Shown one piece after another: positions 1-12,566 of a stretch of 64,000 nt of DNA. The translations under genes were made by a program, and so were the position numbers. This DNA comes from Lathyrus oleraceus (lineage: Eukaryota; Streptophyta; Magnoliopsida; Fabales; Fabaceae). The notes under the pieces are model-generated. The model was not told the origin of the DNA, searched no databases, and worked only from the letters and a program-made list of their open reading frames with translations. The stretch lies in the NCBI RefSeq assembly GCF_024323335.1, contig NC_066584.1, forward strand, positions 429,326,319-429,390,318, given 5' to 3'. How positions within the stretch are numbered: the stretch's first letter is position 1; each line of letters starts with the position of its first letter.

Positions 1-1205
1 AACCATTTGGCCAAGGCAAATGAGGGAATGCATTCTGATTCTAAAAAGCACATTGCAGCAGGGGATGATCCCAGACACCTTACCTTGGCCATGACAAAAA
101 CACACCTGTCATAAGAAAACCAAGGGCAGGCACACAAAGAAGGGCCAACACTCAACAGTAGGGGTTTTTCTCTTTGCTGAAAAGTGGCAAGGGCATTTTC
201 AAAAACAGGAGGGCAAGACCTTAATCCCATTCTTTTTCTGTCATGAGAAACCATTAGCATACCACAACACTTTCACTAATCCTAAAAGTCTCACCTTGCT
301 TGTGCATTTTCTGCCAAAACCTTGTCCACCACAACCAACTCAGACTTGGCCTTGCCACAACCACATGACAGCATTCACTTACCCTGCTAGGTGCATCTCA
401 CTCTTTCTGCCCAAAATAACACAGACCTAACCCTACCATTTTGCATTCCATTTTCTTATGTCCAAAACCTCCAAAACCTAAACCTGGCCATTGCATTTTC
501 CATAACCTTTCATTATGTTGAACCACTAGCATTCACCAAAAGAAAACACATTCTGCAGCAGAAGAGGACTCCTCCTAACTGCATTAATTCTGCCTTGCTT
601 GGGCCTATCAAAACCGGTCTGCAGCAAGAACAACTCTTGGCCAATGCTCAAACCATACTCTCCAACATTCTCTGTCATGGCAGCCTACCCCAACCAACTT
701 GACCTAGCCTTGCCAATGCAACCAAATGCATACACTCCCTCACCCTAAGACTGCACCAACTCACTTGGCCATTTGCAGTTTTTTTGTCATCAACACAGTA
801 GAACAAGCATCCATTCAACCTTGCTTGGCAAACAAACCTCACTTGCATTTCTCTGTCATAAAAACCTTGCAGCAGCAGACTAACCTGTGAGTTTTCACTC
901 TCTCAAGCTTCACCTTGCTTTTTGCATTCTTCAAAACCCTGTCCAAAACACAACAGAACCTTGGCATTTACACTACACTCAAACCTCACCCTTGCTATGC
1001 ATTTTCATTTTGCTGTCAAACACCAAAACCACACCTTGACCTTGTCTTGTTGGCTCATCATCAAAGAGGTTGAACATTGAATTTCACTCCAAGCATCCAC
1101 AAAGTCAAACAACTCTCATCATTCATCATCTAGGACTCTAAGGGACAATTAGTTCACTTCAATTCCATCAAAAAGCATCAGCAACACAACTGCTCCTCCA
1201 AATTG

Positions 1206-1211
1206 GTAAGT
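1206..1211 (+). promoter_or_regulatory. Putative 5' splice donor in LTR E1
   Basis: A consensus donor (TTG|GTAAGT) lies in the part of the LTR that matches the start of the transcribed region in related LTRs. Equivalent donors occur at 7698 (minus strand, E2), 15896 (C), 24716 (solo LTR) and 34290 (A). Splicing here is inferred from the shared position and the consensus only. Confidence 0.35.
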
Positions 1212-2966
1212 TTTCAACTTCCACCATTTCTAAAATTGACACATGTTTTGAATAGGCCTTTCAATGCTGAGTACCATGATGCTTTCCTTTTTGAAAATGA
1301 TTGCTTGTCCATGAAGATATGTTGAGATAAAGTTTGGTGCTCGAAAATGTTTCTTTTGATTTCTTGATGTGCAGTTCAAATTAATGAAAATAGGGTTTGG
1401 ATTGTTGTTGTATGTTGTTTGATGATCACAATGGTATGCTCAATTGGCATTTTTGGGAGAAAATTGAGAAATTCGAATTTGGGGATGAATGAACATGAAC
1501 CCTAGATTCCAATGTGTATTTTCCCAGAATTTTCTTCATTCCCACGTGCTGCATGGCTTAAATTCCCTCTTCCAATCAAAACATTCCATTCCAAGGGCCA
1601 AAACGACTGTGTTTGGTTAAGTGACTCATAATATTACCAAATTGCCATCCTTGTTTTATTATTTCATTTAATTTCATGGCCTTCTTACAAAAATCATAAA
1701 AGCTTCAATTTTCATCCAATTTGAATGGGATTTTTTGTGTTGTGTTCATCATAATCTCTACTTTTTTATCATTATTTTTCCAGAATTTTTGGATGAATGG
1801 TTTTTAAATGGCCTTAGGGTTTGTGACATGTGACCAAATTTTGTACACCTTGCCAAATCAATTGTGAAATGATGAGAATGTATCCAATGGCTCTCAAATT
1901 TTTTGTGCTTAAACTAGACACATTCATGGTGATTTTGGTATAAAGTTTGTGAATTTATCATTTGTGGTTTGTGAGATATGATTTTTAGAATTAGGGTGTG
2001 ACAATTTGTGTCACACCATTGATGTCCAACTTCATGATTTTCATTGCCATGCTTCTTGACCTCCAAATGACTTGATTTTTTGCATGAGCCTACTCTTGTA
2101 TGTCTAGTTTACTTGTGAATTTTCTTGGATTTTATTTGAACTATTTTCCATTTGTTTGAGATTTTTCTTCCCTGCCTAGTCAAATGTTGACTTTGTGTGA
2201 CACATGTTCCCATTTCATTTGTGAAATTCTCATACTTTATTGGATGGACATGAAATTTTGCATGAGATAACTAGACATCCCCGTCTTTGCCATGGTTTTG
2301 ATCCCATTCATTTATCATACACCATTCTTGACTTATGATTTTTCTAAGTTGATGCATGTTTGTTTGATTCCTTTGAGCATGTTCAAATGTGCTTTGACTT
2401 CATGATTTTCATTGACTGCCTTCCTCTCATCCAAATGGGATGAAATTTGACATGCTTACCATGCTATGTGTTAGGTTTGTTCATGATTTATTTGGTGATT
2501 TTTGGAAATGTTTAAGATTGCTTTTGAGTTAAGTCTTGCTGTTGACTTCTATGAGCTTCTGTTTGCCATACTTTGACCTAAATGGTGCATGAAATGATGA
2601 TAGTGATTGATATGGATGCGAATCAAATTGATTGTGTTTCCTAATTGTTTGAGAATGATTTTGGATGCTTGCCCCTTGCTGTTTTGACTTTTTCATTCTC
2701 TTTTGACCCTAGGCTTGCCCTAGTGGTCCTGTTACTCACCTTTGAGTTTGTGATTTCAGGTTGACCATCAAATGGCCATTAAGACCAATTCTTTTGACTA
2801 AGCTTGTTTGAATATTGTTGTCTAAAATCTTTGTTTTGTAGGTGGCTTGGCTCACATGCCTTAAGCCTTGTGCCTTGCACAGCCATGTGCCTCCAGTTAA
2901 CTGTTGATGACTGTTTCTGTGTGGTTTGTTTGAAGTTGTATACTAACATCTGCTTGACTGTTTCAG

Positions 2967-3035
2967 GAGCTTTAGTTGTTTAGTTCCTTGTGAACTTTTT
3001 GCTTTGCTTTGCTTCTATAAGCAATTTGCATTGAG
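2967..3035 (+). other. Putative 69-nt leader exon inside LTR E1
   Basis: The segment is bounded by an acceptor-like GACTGTTTCAG ending at 2966 and a donor-like GAG|GTATGT starting at 3036. Two further acceptor-like sites lie upstream: TGATTTCAG ending at 2759 and GTTTTGTAG ending at 2841. The same order of sites occurs in the LTR of Ogre A (acceptors ending at 35890, 35974 and 36098; GAG|GTAGAC at 36165). The conserved arrangement suggests an intron-exon structure in a long leader, but no transcript evidence is available. Confidence 0.3.
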
Positions 3036-3570
3036 GTATGTCTCTTTTACTTCATGTAGTCTGGAAGACCTGGCCTGTTACTTGGCCAGGCAATTGTCTG
3101 AAGTCCTCCTTAAGAGGCAATGTTTGTGGATGTTTACTTTTGTCCCTGCATAGAGTCAAAGTCCTCCTAAGTGAAGAGGCAATTGGTGGAAGGTAGGGAT
3201 ATGCAATCTATCCCCCACTATTCAGTGTGTCATCTGCTTTGCTCACACCACTGTGTTGATGCATTTCAGATACAGACCCAAGATCTTGTGCAACTGTACA
3301 GTTGAGTCAGTTTTAAATGTGTAGAAGGGTTCCCACTTTCTGAACCCACACATTCTTGTCTTGAGCTCTCCCAGGCCAGGGATAAGAGCTGGGAGGTCTC
3401 ATCCTCATTTCATCCTTTCATCTGCTTCACCTTAGCCTCTCAATGGCAAGGTTAAGAGCACATTCACCCCATTCCAGAGGTTTGTTTGTTGAGGTTGATA
3501 TGACCCCTTGACTAAAACCTAACCCTTGTTTGAGCCACTTGTTTGTGTATAGCGTGTGCTATCTGTGCGT

Positions 3571-3725
3571 GTAGGATTGTTTGACTTGCTTCCTGTGCAA
3601 GTTAGGATAGTTTGACTTGCTTCCTGTGCAAGTTAGGATTAGTTTAGACTTGCTTCCTGTGCAAGTTAGGTTTTACTTGGCTTGCTTCCTGTGCAAGTTA
3701 AGTGTGTGTGGCTTGCTTCCTGTGT
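3571..3725 (+). repeat. Tandem repeat, about 28-bp unit, in LTR E1
   Basis: About five to six degenerate copies of a unit containing ACTTGCTTCCTGTGCAAGTT. The core is itself an imperfect inverted repeat (ACTTGC...GCAAGT). The reverse complement of the array is at 5110-5335 in LTR E2, with a similar copy number. Confidence 0.9.
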
Positions 3726-3995
3726 GAGCCATACTTAGGATAGGTTGGCCCTTGTGCCATTTAGCTAGAAACCATAACTTAGGGTTGATTTTGCATGACA
3801 ACATCTAGGCTCGAGTCGTAGTCTCCCTAGAGTTGTGTCTCCCTCTGTTATCTGGTTAGGCTAGTCCTTTATCCCTCTGTAGGGGAACTACATCGCCCTG
3901 ATCTTCATACCAGATGAAGTATGTAGGCAGGAGATTGAGCTGATCTCTCCGGGCGCCCTTTTCCTTTTTCCACCTTTGTGTCTTGACCACCCTTG

Positions 3996-4195
3996 TGTGT
4001 GTTTGGGTTCGGATGCTGATGTAAGCCCAGTGATTGGCATTCAGGCTCCATGTTTGCCTTCTTGTGTGTGTTTAGGTTCGGATGCTGATGTAAGCCCAGT
4101 GATTGGCATTCAGGCTCCATGTTTGCCTTCTTGTGTGTGTTTTGGTTCGGATGCTGACATAAGTCCAGAGATTGGCAGTCGGGCTCCATGTTTGC
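3996..4195 (+). repeat. Three 69-bp tandem repeats in LTR E1
   Basis: Three copies with period 69 bp, anchored by GGTTCGGATGCTGA ending near 4018, 4087 and 4156. They include the GTAAGCCCAGTGATTGGCAT motif that also recurs, diverged, in the Ogre A LTR (36880-37290). The copies keep long open frames only because the unit length is a multiple of three, so I do not read them as coding. Confidence 0.9.
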
Positions 4196-4691
4196 CTTTG
4201 CCTTCGTTTGTTTGTGTGCGTGTTAGCCGAGCTACGAATGCTCTGATTCTTCTCTCGTCCGAGAAGATACGTATGCATAGGATGCGACATCCTAGCGAGC
4301 ATGTGTTGTTTCCCCAGTCCGAACTACTTGGACTCTGATGTCTATGCCTGATAGACTAAGTAGGCCCAGGATGCGACATCCTGCCGAGTTCAGTTTCAGT
4401 CAGTCTCTTTCCTTTCTTTCAGCCAGTGTGTGTGTGAATATTTGAGCAGTGTTTAGCAACCAATTTCCTTTCTAGTGTGCGTGGATCCCGTAGAGTACTA
4501 CGGATGCGTAGGGGTGCTAATACCTTCCCTTCGCATAACCGACTCCCGAACCCATTCTCTTTGGTCGCGAGACCATGTTCTTTCCCAGGTTTACTCTGAG
4601 CGTTTCCTTTCCCTCTTTTGGGATAAATAACGCACGGTGGCGGCTCTGTTGTTTCTTTCTTTTCCCGCCGGTTTTTTCGCGCGATGCGACA

Positions 4692-4696
4692 ACTGG
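4692..4696. other. Candidate target-site duplication ACTGG beside LTR E1
   Basis: The first five bases after the CA terminus of LTR E1. The same bases extend the reverse-complement match of the E2 LTR repeat unit, as expected for a target site within E2. The partner copy would lie left of the window, just before the start of E1, so this cannot be confirmed here. Confidence 0.4.
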
Positions 4697-5109
4697 AACC
4701 CAAATGCCACTCGATGGACTTACATCGGCTTCCAAGCACACAACAACACAACAGGTTGATAGGGAGTCGGGGACTCGAGCCTATAACTGTCAAGCACACA
4801 CACAAACAAACAGACAACAAATTGCTAAGGAGTCAGGCACTCGAGCCTAGCAACTGTCAGACAACACACACAAAAGAAAGAAAAGGCGCCCGGAGAGATC
4901 AGCTCAATCTCCTGCCTACATACTTCATCTGGTATGAAGATCAGGGCGATGTAGTTCCCCTACGCAGGGATAAAGGACTAGCCTAACCAGATAACAGAGG
5001 GAGACACAATTCTAGGGAGACTACGACTCGAGCCTAGATGTTGTCATGCAAAACCAACCCTAAGTTATGGTTTCTAGCTAAATGGCACAAGGGCCAACCT
5101 ATCCTAAGT

Positions 5110-5335
5110 ATGGCTCACACAGGAAGCAAGCCACACACACTTAACTTGCACAGGAAGCAAGCCAAGCAAAACCTAACTTGCACAGGAAGCAAGTCTAAAC
5201 TAATCCTAACTTGCACAGGAAGCAAGTCAAACTATCCTAACTTGCACAGGAAGCGAGTCAAACTATCCTAACTTGCACAGGAAGCAAGTCAAACTATCCT
5301 AACTTGCACAGGAAGCAAGTCAAACAATCCTACAA
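5110..5335 (-). repeat. Tandem repeat, about 28-bp unit, in LTR E2
   Basis: Reverse-strand counterpart of the 3571-3725 array: about six to seven copies containing AACTTGCACAGGAAGCAAGT on the plus strand. Copy number and some substitutions differ from E1, so the arrays have evolved independently. Confidence 0.9.
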
Positions 5336-7692
5336 GCACAGATAGCACACGCTATACACAAACAAGTGGCTCAAACAAGGGTTAGGTTTTAGTCAAGGGG
5401 TCATATCAACCTCAACAAACAAACCTCTGGAACTGGGTGGATGTTGCTCTTAACCTTGCCATTGAGGGGCTAAGGTGAAGCAGATGAAAGGATGAAGTGA
5501 GGATGAGAACTCACAGCTCTTATCCCTGGCCTGGGAGAGCTCAAGACAAGAATGTGTGGGTTCAGAAAGTGGGAACCCTTCTACACATTAAAACTGACTC
5601 AACTGTACAATTGTACAAGATCTTGGGTTTGTATCTGCAATGCATCAACACAGTGGTGTGAGCAAAGCGGATGACACACTGAATAGTGGGGAATAGATTA
5701 CATATCCCTACCTTCCACCAATTGCCTCTTCACTTAGGAGGACTTTGACTCTATGCAAGGACAAAATTAAACAATCACAAACATTGCCTCTTAAGGAGGA
5801 CTTCAGACAGTTGCCTGACCAAGTAACAGGCCAGGTCTTCCAGACTACATGAAGACAAAGAGACATACCTCAATGCAAATTGCTTATACAAGCAAAGCAA
5901 AGCAAAAGTTCACAAGGAACTAAAAGCAACTAAAGCACCTGAAACAGTCAAGCAGATGTTAGTATACAACTTCAAACAAAACAAACGGAAACCGACACCA
6001 ACAGTTAATTAGAGGCACATGGATGTGCAAAGCACAAGGCTTAAGGCATATGAGCCAAGCCACCTACAAAACAAAGAGGTTAGACAATGATACTTGAGTA
6101 AGCTCAATCAAAAGAATTGGTCTTATTGGTCATTTGATGGTCAACCTGAAATCACAAACTCAAAGGTGAGTAACAGGATCTCTAGGACAGGCCTAGGGTC
6201 AAAAATGAATGAGAAAGTCAAAACAGCAAGGGTTAAGTATCCAAAATCATGTTCAAACCATTAGGAAACAAAACCAATTGGGTTCACATTCATATCAATC
6301 ACTATCATCATTTCATGAACCATTTAGGTCAAAGTATGGCAAGCAGAAGCTCATAGGGGTCAACAGCAAGACTTGAATCAAAACCAATCTCAAACATTTC
6401 CAAAAATCACCAAATAAATCATGACCAATCCTAACACATAGCATGGTAAGCATGTCAAATTTCATCTCATTTGGACAAGTGGAAGGCAGTCAATGAAAAT
6501 CAAGAAGTCAAAGCAATTTTGAACATGCTCAATGAAGTCAACCAAACATGCATCAATTTAGAAAAATCATAAGTCAGAGATGGTGTATGATAAATGAATG
6601 GGACTAAAACCATGGCAAAGATGAGGGTGTCTAGTTATCTCATGTAAAATTTCATGTCCATCTAATAAAGTATGAGAATTTCACACATGAAATGGGAACA
6701 TGTGTCACAAAAAGTCAACATTTGACTAGGCAGGGGAGAAAATCTCAAACAATTAGGAAATGCCACAAATAATTCCAAGAAAATTCACATGTAAACTAGA
6801 CATAGAAGAGTAGGTTCATGCAAAATTTCAATCCATTTGGAGGTCAAGAAGCATGGCTATAAAAATCATGAAGTTGGACATCAATGGTGTGACACAAATT
6901 GTCACACCCTAATTCAAAAAATCATATCTCACAAACCACAAATGATAAATTCACAAACTCTACACCAAAATCACCATGAATGTGTCTAGTTTAAGCACAA
7001 AAAATTTGAGAGCCATTGGATACATTCTCATCATTTCACAATTGGTTTGGCAAAGTGTACAAAAATTGGTCACATGTCACAAACCCTCATACAAATTAAA
7101 ATCCATTGATTAAAAAATTCTGGAAAAATAATGATAAAAAAGTAGAGACTATGATGAACACAACACAAAAAATCCCATTGAATTTGGATCAAAAATGAGC
7201 AAGTTATGATTTTTGGAAGATTGGCTATAAAATGTGAAATAAAAATGAAATAAATGGAGCAAGAATGGCAAAGTTGTAATATCATGATTCACTTAACCAA
7301 ACACAGTCGTTTTGGGCACGAAATGAAATGTTTTGATTGGATGAGGGAATTTAAACCAAGCAGCACGAAAATGAGGGAAAATCTGGGAAATTCAAAGCTA
7401 GGGTTTCACTGTTCATCACCATTCCAAATCGTGTTTCTCAATTTTGCCCAGAAATCAAAATTGATTATACCATTGTGTTCATCAAACATCATACAACAAC
7501 ATCCTAACATGGGTTTTCATTAATTCGAGCTAGGCAATAAGAAATAAGCAAAACAAGTTTGAATCATCCATTTTTATTTCAACACAACTCGACCGTTACT
7601 CAACCATTTTTAAAAACACAAAGTGCAGTGTGATCAGGGTGAAAAGACTTATGAGATATACATCATAATTTTTGAAAAGGTTGAGGTCGAAA

Positions 7693-7698
7693 ACTCAC
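7693..7698 (-). promoter_or_regulatory. Putative 5' splice donor in LTR E2
   Basis: On the minus strand the sequence reads AAAGATAG|GTGAGT. It occupies the same relative place as the donors in the E1, C, solo and A LTRs. The call is inference from recurrence and consensus. Confidence 0.35.
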
Positions 7699-10600
7699 CT
7701 ATCTTTGAAGTAGAAAGAGGAACAGTGTGGTTTTGATCCTCTTAGCCTGAAACTGATGCTTTAGAACCTTCCCAATGATGAATGATGAAGGTTGTTTTGC
7801 TTGAGCTGGCTTGTTTTGGCATCACTCTTGGACTGTCATGGATGAGTGTCCCTTTAAAACAGCACTTAGAAAAGTTGCTTCCAGTTGTGAAAAAGCGATT
7901 GCAATGAGCTTAGAAAAGTGTTTAGATGATGTTTAGGCAAGGCAAGGTTCAACCCCTTTGGAAGTTTTGGGCTGTTGTTTGAGAAATGGCCAAAAGTGTT
8001 TTTTAGAATGTGGATGAACAATGATCTTTCAGTTGGTTATGTTGGTCTGTGGTATTTCAACATGATGCTTAGAGGCAGTCTTAAACAAAGCCAGGCCAAA
8101 CTCCTCTTAAGTTCTTGGACAAATTTTTGTGATTTGATCAACATGCCAAGTGGGAGAGTGAGGATTTGTATGGTTAAATTCTGTATTGCAATGTCTCTTT
8201 GATGGTTGTGCTTCAAATGATGGAAAACATCATGAAAAGCCTGCTGTTGGAAGGTTGCTTGCAAGACTTGTTTGACAGCAAAAATGAGGAAATGTTGCTA
8301 TCAAAGCAGGGCAGGGTTTGAGTCTTTTGGAGGTTTGTTGATTTTGTAAGAGTGTCAAGGTGAGGTTTTGGGAGTGAGAGTTCTATGCAGTCTTGGAACT
8401 GTGGAGTTTTTGACAGGATTTTTTAGGAAATGCAAGGCAAGGTGAGTTGGAGTTAGAATGAGTGATGAATGGTTTGCTATGAGGGTTTGGTCATGATGAA
8501 CCTCTGCTGTTAGAAGCTGTTGCTGCAGGTCAAAGTTTGGTCTTGTATGTTCTTTTGACAAAATTTGCAAAATGCCAAGATTGAGAATGGAGATGAATGA
8601 AGTTGGTTGTTTCTTGTGTGTTTTGGACCTGTTTTGAGCAAAGTGCAAATGATAGGGATCTTTGTGGAATGAGGTTTGTTATATGTTGTTTTATGCCATT
8701 GTGTTTGGACAGGGGAGATTAAATGCAAAATAGCAGGGTTGCTGTTTCAAAATGGTGAGAAGATTGTGCAAGGCAAGGCAAGTTTTTTTTTCTGAAATGC
8801 AAAGCAAAATCAAGGGTGAGGCTTGAGCATGCTGTATGCAGATGGATGTATTGGCAAGGCTAGGTTTTGTTCATTGGAGGTTTGGGAATGATTTTGGCCA
8901 ATGCCTCAAAAGTGAAGCTTGAGTGATGTGTATTTTCCTTGTGATTAGAGGATGCTGCAGTGTTGTAACCGGATTTTAGAGGAATGGCCAAGTGAAGTGG
9001 TTAGAACAAGTGTAAGGTGGTTGTGTAATTGTTGGTTAGGGTGGCTCATGACAGAAAACGAGGGGAGGTTTGATGTTAAGCAAGAGTCAAGATTTTGTTG
9101 GAAGTTTTTTTTGACAGCCAGTTTGAGAAATGCCAAGGCCAAAATCCTGTGATGCTGCTACTGCTACTGGTTTTTTAAATGACAGAAAATGCAGCATAGA
9201 ACCTGCTGTTGGTTGTTGTTTTTGGTGGCAAGGCAATGTCTTGTTCTTTTTGGAGGTTTGACTGATTATGCTAAATGTAAAACAAGCAAGGTCATGTTTT
9301 GGGATGAGGGAAACATGCTTCTACTGTTGGATGGATGCTTTTGGTTTTGTTCATGGTGTGTTTTTGGAAAATGCAAGTAGGATGAAATTGGTTTGTGCTT
9401 GTTGATTAAGTTGGCTGCAGAATTTGTTGGTGATCAAGAAATGAAGTTTGGTTTGCTGTTATGTTTTTGACAGAAAATGGGGCTTGATCCCTGTCACAAG
9501 CAAGGCCAGGTTAGGTTGCTTTTGGACTGAGAGTTGGAAATGCAAGTGAGAGAGGTTTCTCCTTGGTCTGCTGCTGCTCTTGTTGACAGAAAAAAAAAAC
9601 AAGTCAAGTTGGCTGTTCTCTTTTTGTGCTGTTTGGTCAGGTAGTCTTTTAGAAAATGTCAAGGTGAGGCCTTTTGCATGAGTGAATCCTTGGTTGGTCA
9701 TGTGCTGCCAAGGGTTTTTGGTATGACAGAAAAATGGACAAGACTGCTATGTGCAGTGCCAAGCATGGTCATGGAAACATGGAGTTCTCTTTTACAGCCC
9801 TTTTTTTTTTGCCAAACATGCCAAAGCAAGGTGGACTTTTAGGATGAGTAAAGTTGGTTGGTCTGTCATGTGTTGTTGCTGCTGCTATGTCCTCATTTGA
9901 CAGAAAATCATGGAAAAAATCTGCTGTCTCTGAGTACAAGGCAAGGTTGTGGGATGTGGTGGTTTGAAACAATGTACTTTCCTCCTAATTTCAAGTAAGC
10001 AAGCATGGTTCCTTTTCTGAGGTTTTGGGCTGCTAAAATGTGTTTAATTGACAGAGGAAATGCTGCATAATTGCTGTCCTTTTGAGGTGCAAGGCAAGGC
10101 ATGGTGGAAGCATAGACAAGTATGGTGAAATTGTACCTTTCTTACAATTCAAGCAACCAAGCAATGGCCTTATGTACTGCATATTTTGACTTTGCAAACA
10201 CATTCTAAATGACATTTATGAGCTGTTCCAATTGGCCAAATGTTGAAAAAATGTTTAAATCAAAAAGTCAACTCTTGGTCAAACTTACATTTAAATGAAA
10301 AAGGTCAAAATATGCCATTTTGATTGGTGAAGTTTTGGCTCATAAAATTTATATTTTTGGAAAGAGGGGATCAAATGTGACTTGTAGGAAAAAACTCCAC
10401 CAAAATTGGCCAAACGGTTTGAGAGATATGGCCCTTTGAAGTTCAAGATTTTCTGAAATCGATTCGATCATAACTTGCCAACCACACATGGGAATTGAGA
10501 GTTCTAGGACTTTTTGGAAATGGGAGAACAAGATCTTCAACTTTCATGTTGGGCAAAAATTCATTTGAGGCTTGTATCATGATGTAAGTTTGAGGATCAA

Positions 10601-11267
10601 AACTTTCCATTTTTGGTAAGTTTCAGTTACAGGCCCAGTTTCCGTTTTGGGAAATTTTTGATCTGGCTTCAAATTCTTCCATGATGGTGTTTGGAATGAT
10701 ATATGATGACTATTTGGACATGAATGAACTCTCACAAACCAAATCCATCCATCAAAACCATAAAATCAACCACAGTTGACCAACAGTTGACTTCTAGGGT
10801 TTCTGGCTGACTGTGCATTGACTTGATGACTTCCAAACCCTAATTCCTTGAGACCTTGACTTCAAATGATGTCCCAAGTTGTATGGACTCTTGATTATTG
10901 ACCATGGTGCCCAAATTCCACAAGAATGACCACCATCCACTGCTTTGACAGACAGTTGACTTTTTTAGGTTTTTTGACTGTCTGGGCATGAGCTGCTGAC
11001 CTCTGAGCCCTTAACCCTTGACCAAAATACTTCAAATAGACCTCCAAGCCATGTGAACTTGTTGGACAAACCCCAAGGCCTTGATTCAATGAGAAATTCT
11101 TTTGCTTGCTTGGTTGACTGATCAGGAGATTAGTTTGACCTAATTCTTGATTGCTTGCTCTTGAGGCAACTGAGGGACAATGCAAATGCTATGCAATGGA
11201 TCATGATATGCTATGACCTAACATGAAAATGTATGTACAATGATAGGTGCAAATTTGAGGTGCTACA

Positions 11268-12566
11268 CTCGGTCCACAACCATTGTTATGACCGAAAAAG
11301 GTTTGAAGCCCAAAGTTACGAATCCTAATAGAGTAAAACGTGTTTATATTGTTATACCCTAATGACGTCAGACCAATGCATAATGGAAAAATATACTACC
11401 CATAACTGTAAACCAAATTAATATTCTAGAACCTTGTGAATAGGCGTAGACCTACCCTGGGATAACACCTGATATAAGAAAATGATTGAAGAAGGGTTGT
11501 CAGATGATACAACAATTCATACTCTGAGACATGTCTATCTAAATAAAGCTCTCACATCCCGAGATTCTAGGCCTCCAAAAACCCTAGAAAAGTACATATA
11601 TAAGATATCATTGACATCAAATAAAACTCTCATATCCTATAGTCATTGACTTGGGCGTTGAAGTGTTTGCATGTAAAACCCCCATCCAAAGTTGCGTGAA
11701 CTTGAATAAATTCACAATCAAATGAATGATTCATTTTTGGACGGATCATTAGAGATGTTTGTGGAAAAAAAAAGATAACATTAAAAAATAGACTCAAATG
11801 CCAAAATGGAAAATCGAGGAAAAGAATGACTCGTAACTCTAGTCGTCCATGATTTGTGGCTAGTGAAATCTTAAGAAGAAACCCCAACCTGGAAGAGATG
11901 CTCACGACTTCTTCATCAAACATTGAGAATTAGACTAACATTTACCGATTATTGAGAAAGTCTCTACCCCTATACTAAATAACTGACTCCAGGAACCATG
12001 GAAGTAAATGTAAATTCACTCTAGGAAATGGAATACAGAGCCCATCCGGACCTCACTTTAGTGAACCAGACATAAATATGAAAGTAGAGGTGGAAAAATG
12101 GGCTTGACCCGTTAGGAATACCCGTTTTCTCTCATTTTTAGTGGGCCAAGCCAATGTTTTAGAATAATACCCTCTACTATGCCCGCCCACCCTACTTTTT
12201 GTGGGATTTTGCGGGCTCATATATTAATATGAACTTTTTACAACTTTTAGGCTTTAGGGATGTAAGACTCATCTCCTCATGCTATCTATTATACATGTCC
12301 CGTCCCTTCCAGTTTTAATTGGGGAGGGTCTAAACAAAATGAGAATGCTTTCTTTCCACCTTTTTCTAAATGAAACATCTTGCTGAAAAACATGCTCGTG
12401 CGGTTAATAGAAAGTAGGTAACCCTGGAGTTTCCAAACAAACAACTTTGAGAAGTTGAGATTCTAGATCACAACAATTTCGTTTCTCCCAGAATTCACAA
12501 TGATGTTATCACAAACCACAATGAAAACCCCTTTATGCACTAACGACCTTAAGGACAACAAAGGTG
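11268..12566. other. Unassigned sequence between LTR E2 and the element D gag remnant
   Basis: AT-rich sequence, probably the decayed 5' region of the element whose gag remnant follows. I see no intact ORF, no LTR boundary and no primer site. A possible direct repeat of E2's target (CTCGG at 11268-11272) cannot be checked, because E2's other end is outside the window. Confidence 0.4.

Larger units (their letters stand above)
1..4691 (+). mobile_element. Ogre-type LTR E1, 3' portion (start lies outside the window)
   Basis: This is a forward-oriented long terminal repeat of a Tat/Ogre-lineage Ty3/gypsy retrotransposon. It ends in the family's typical terminal blocks: a block around 4485-4555 with ACTACGGATGCGTAGGGGTG, a GGATAAATAA...CGGTGGCGGCTCT block at 4619-4650, and terminal ...GATGCGACA at 4691. 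Its sequence is mirrored on the opposite strand by 4692-11267. The mirror has about 3.5 kb of upstream LTR (7700-11267) where E1 has only 1.2 kb in view, so roughly 2.3 kb of E1 lies before position 1. Whether it is a solo LTR or the 3' LTR of a complete element cannot be told here. It contains two tandem arrays (3571-3725 and 3996-4195). No coding sequence is supported. Confidence 0.85.
4692..11267 (-). mobile_element. Ogre-type LTR E2 in reverse orientation, lacking its last ~0.5 kb
   Basis: Read on the minus strand, the LTR starts TGTAGCACCTC at 11267 and runs to 4692, where it is interrupted in its tandem-repeat region by E1. It matches E1 over all of E1's visible length up to the repeats (for example 5340 with 3560, 7500 with 1390). 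The R-U5 end, about 0.5 kb, is missing and should lie left of the window. The upstream part (7700-11267) is U3-like sequence with many short degenerate repeats of the type TTTGACAGAAAATG. Several ORFs up to about 100 aa occur on both strands but show no recognisable domain. A block at 10330-10620 resembles the U3 of Ogre A (33350-33570). Confidence 0.85.

Noticed and set aside
3571..3725. CRISPR-like array from regular short repeats
   Set aside because: Units are directly tandem with no unique spacers, and the context is a plant LTR.
3905..4338. Overlapping ORFs on both strands with repeated CVCLGSDADVSP or similar peptides
   Set aside because: Produced by the 69-bp tandem repeat in LTR E1, whose unit length is a multiple of three. 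Both strands are open, which argues against coding.
4692..4709. Possible primer binding site (ACTGGAACCC) after LTR E1
   Set aside because: Only TGG fits a primer site. The following bases match the reverse complement of the E2 LTR repeat unit, so this is a nested-insertion junction.
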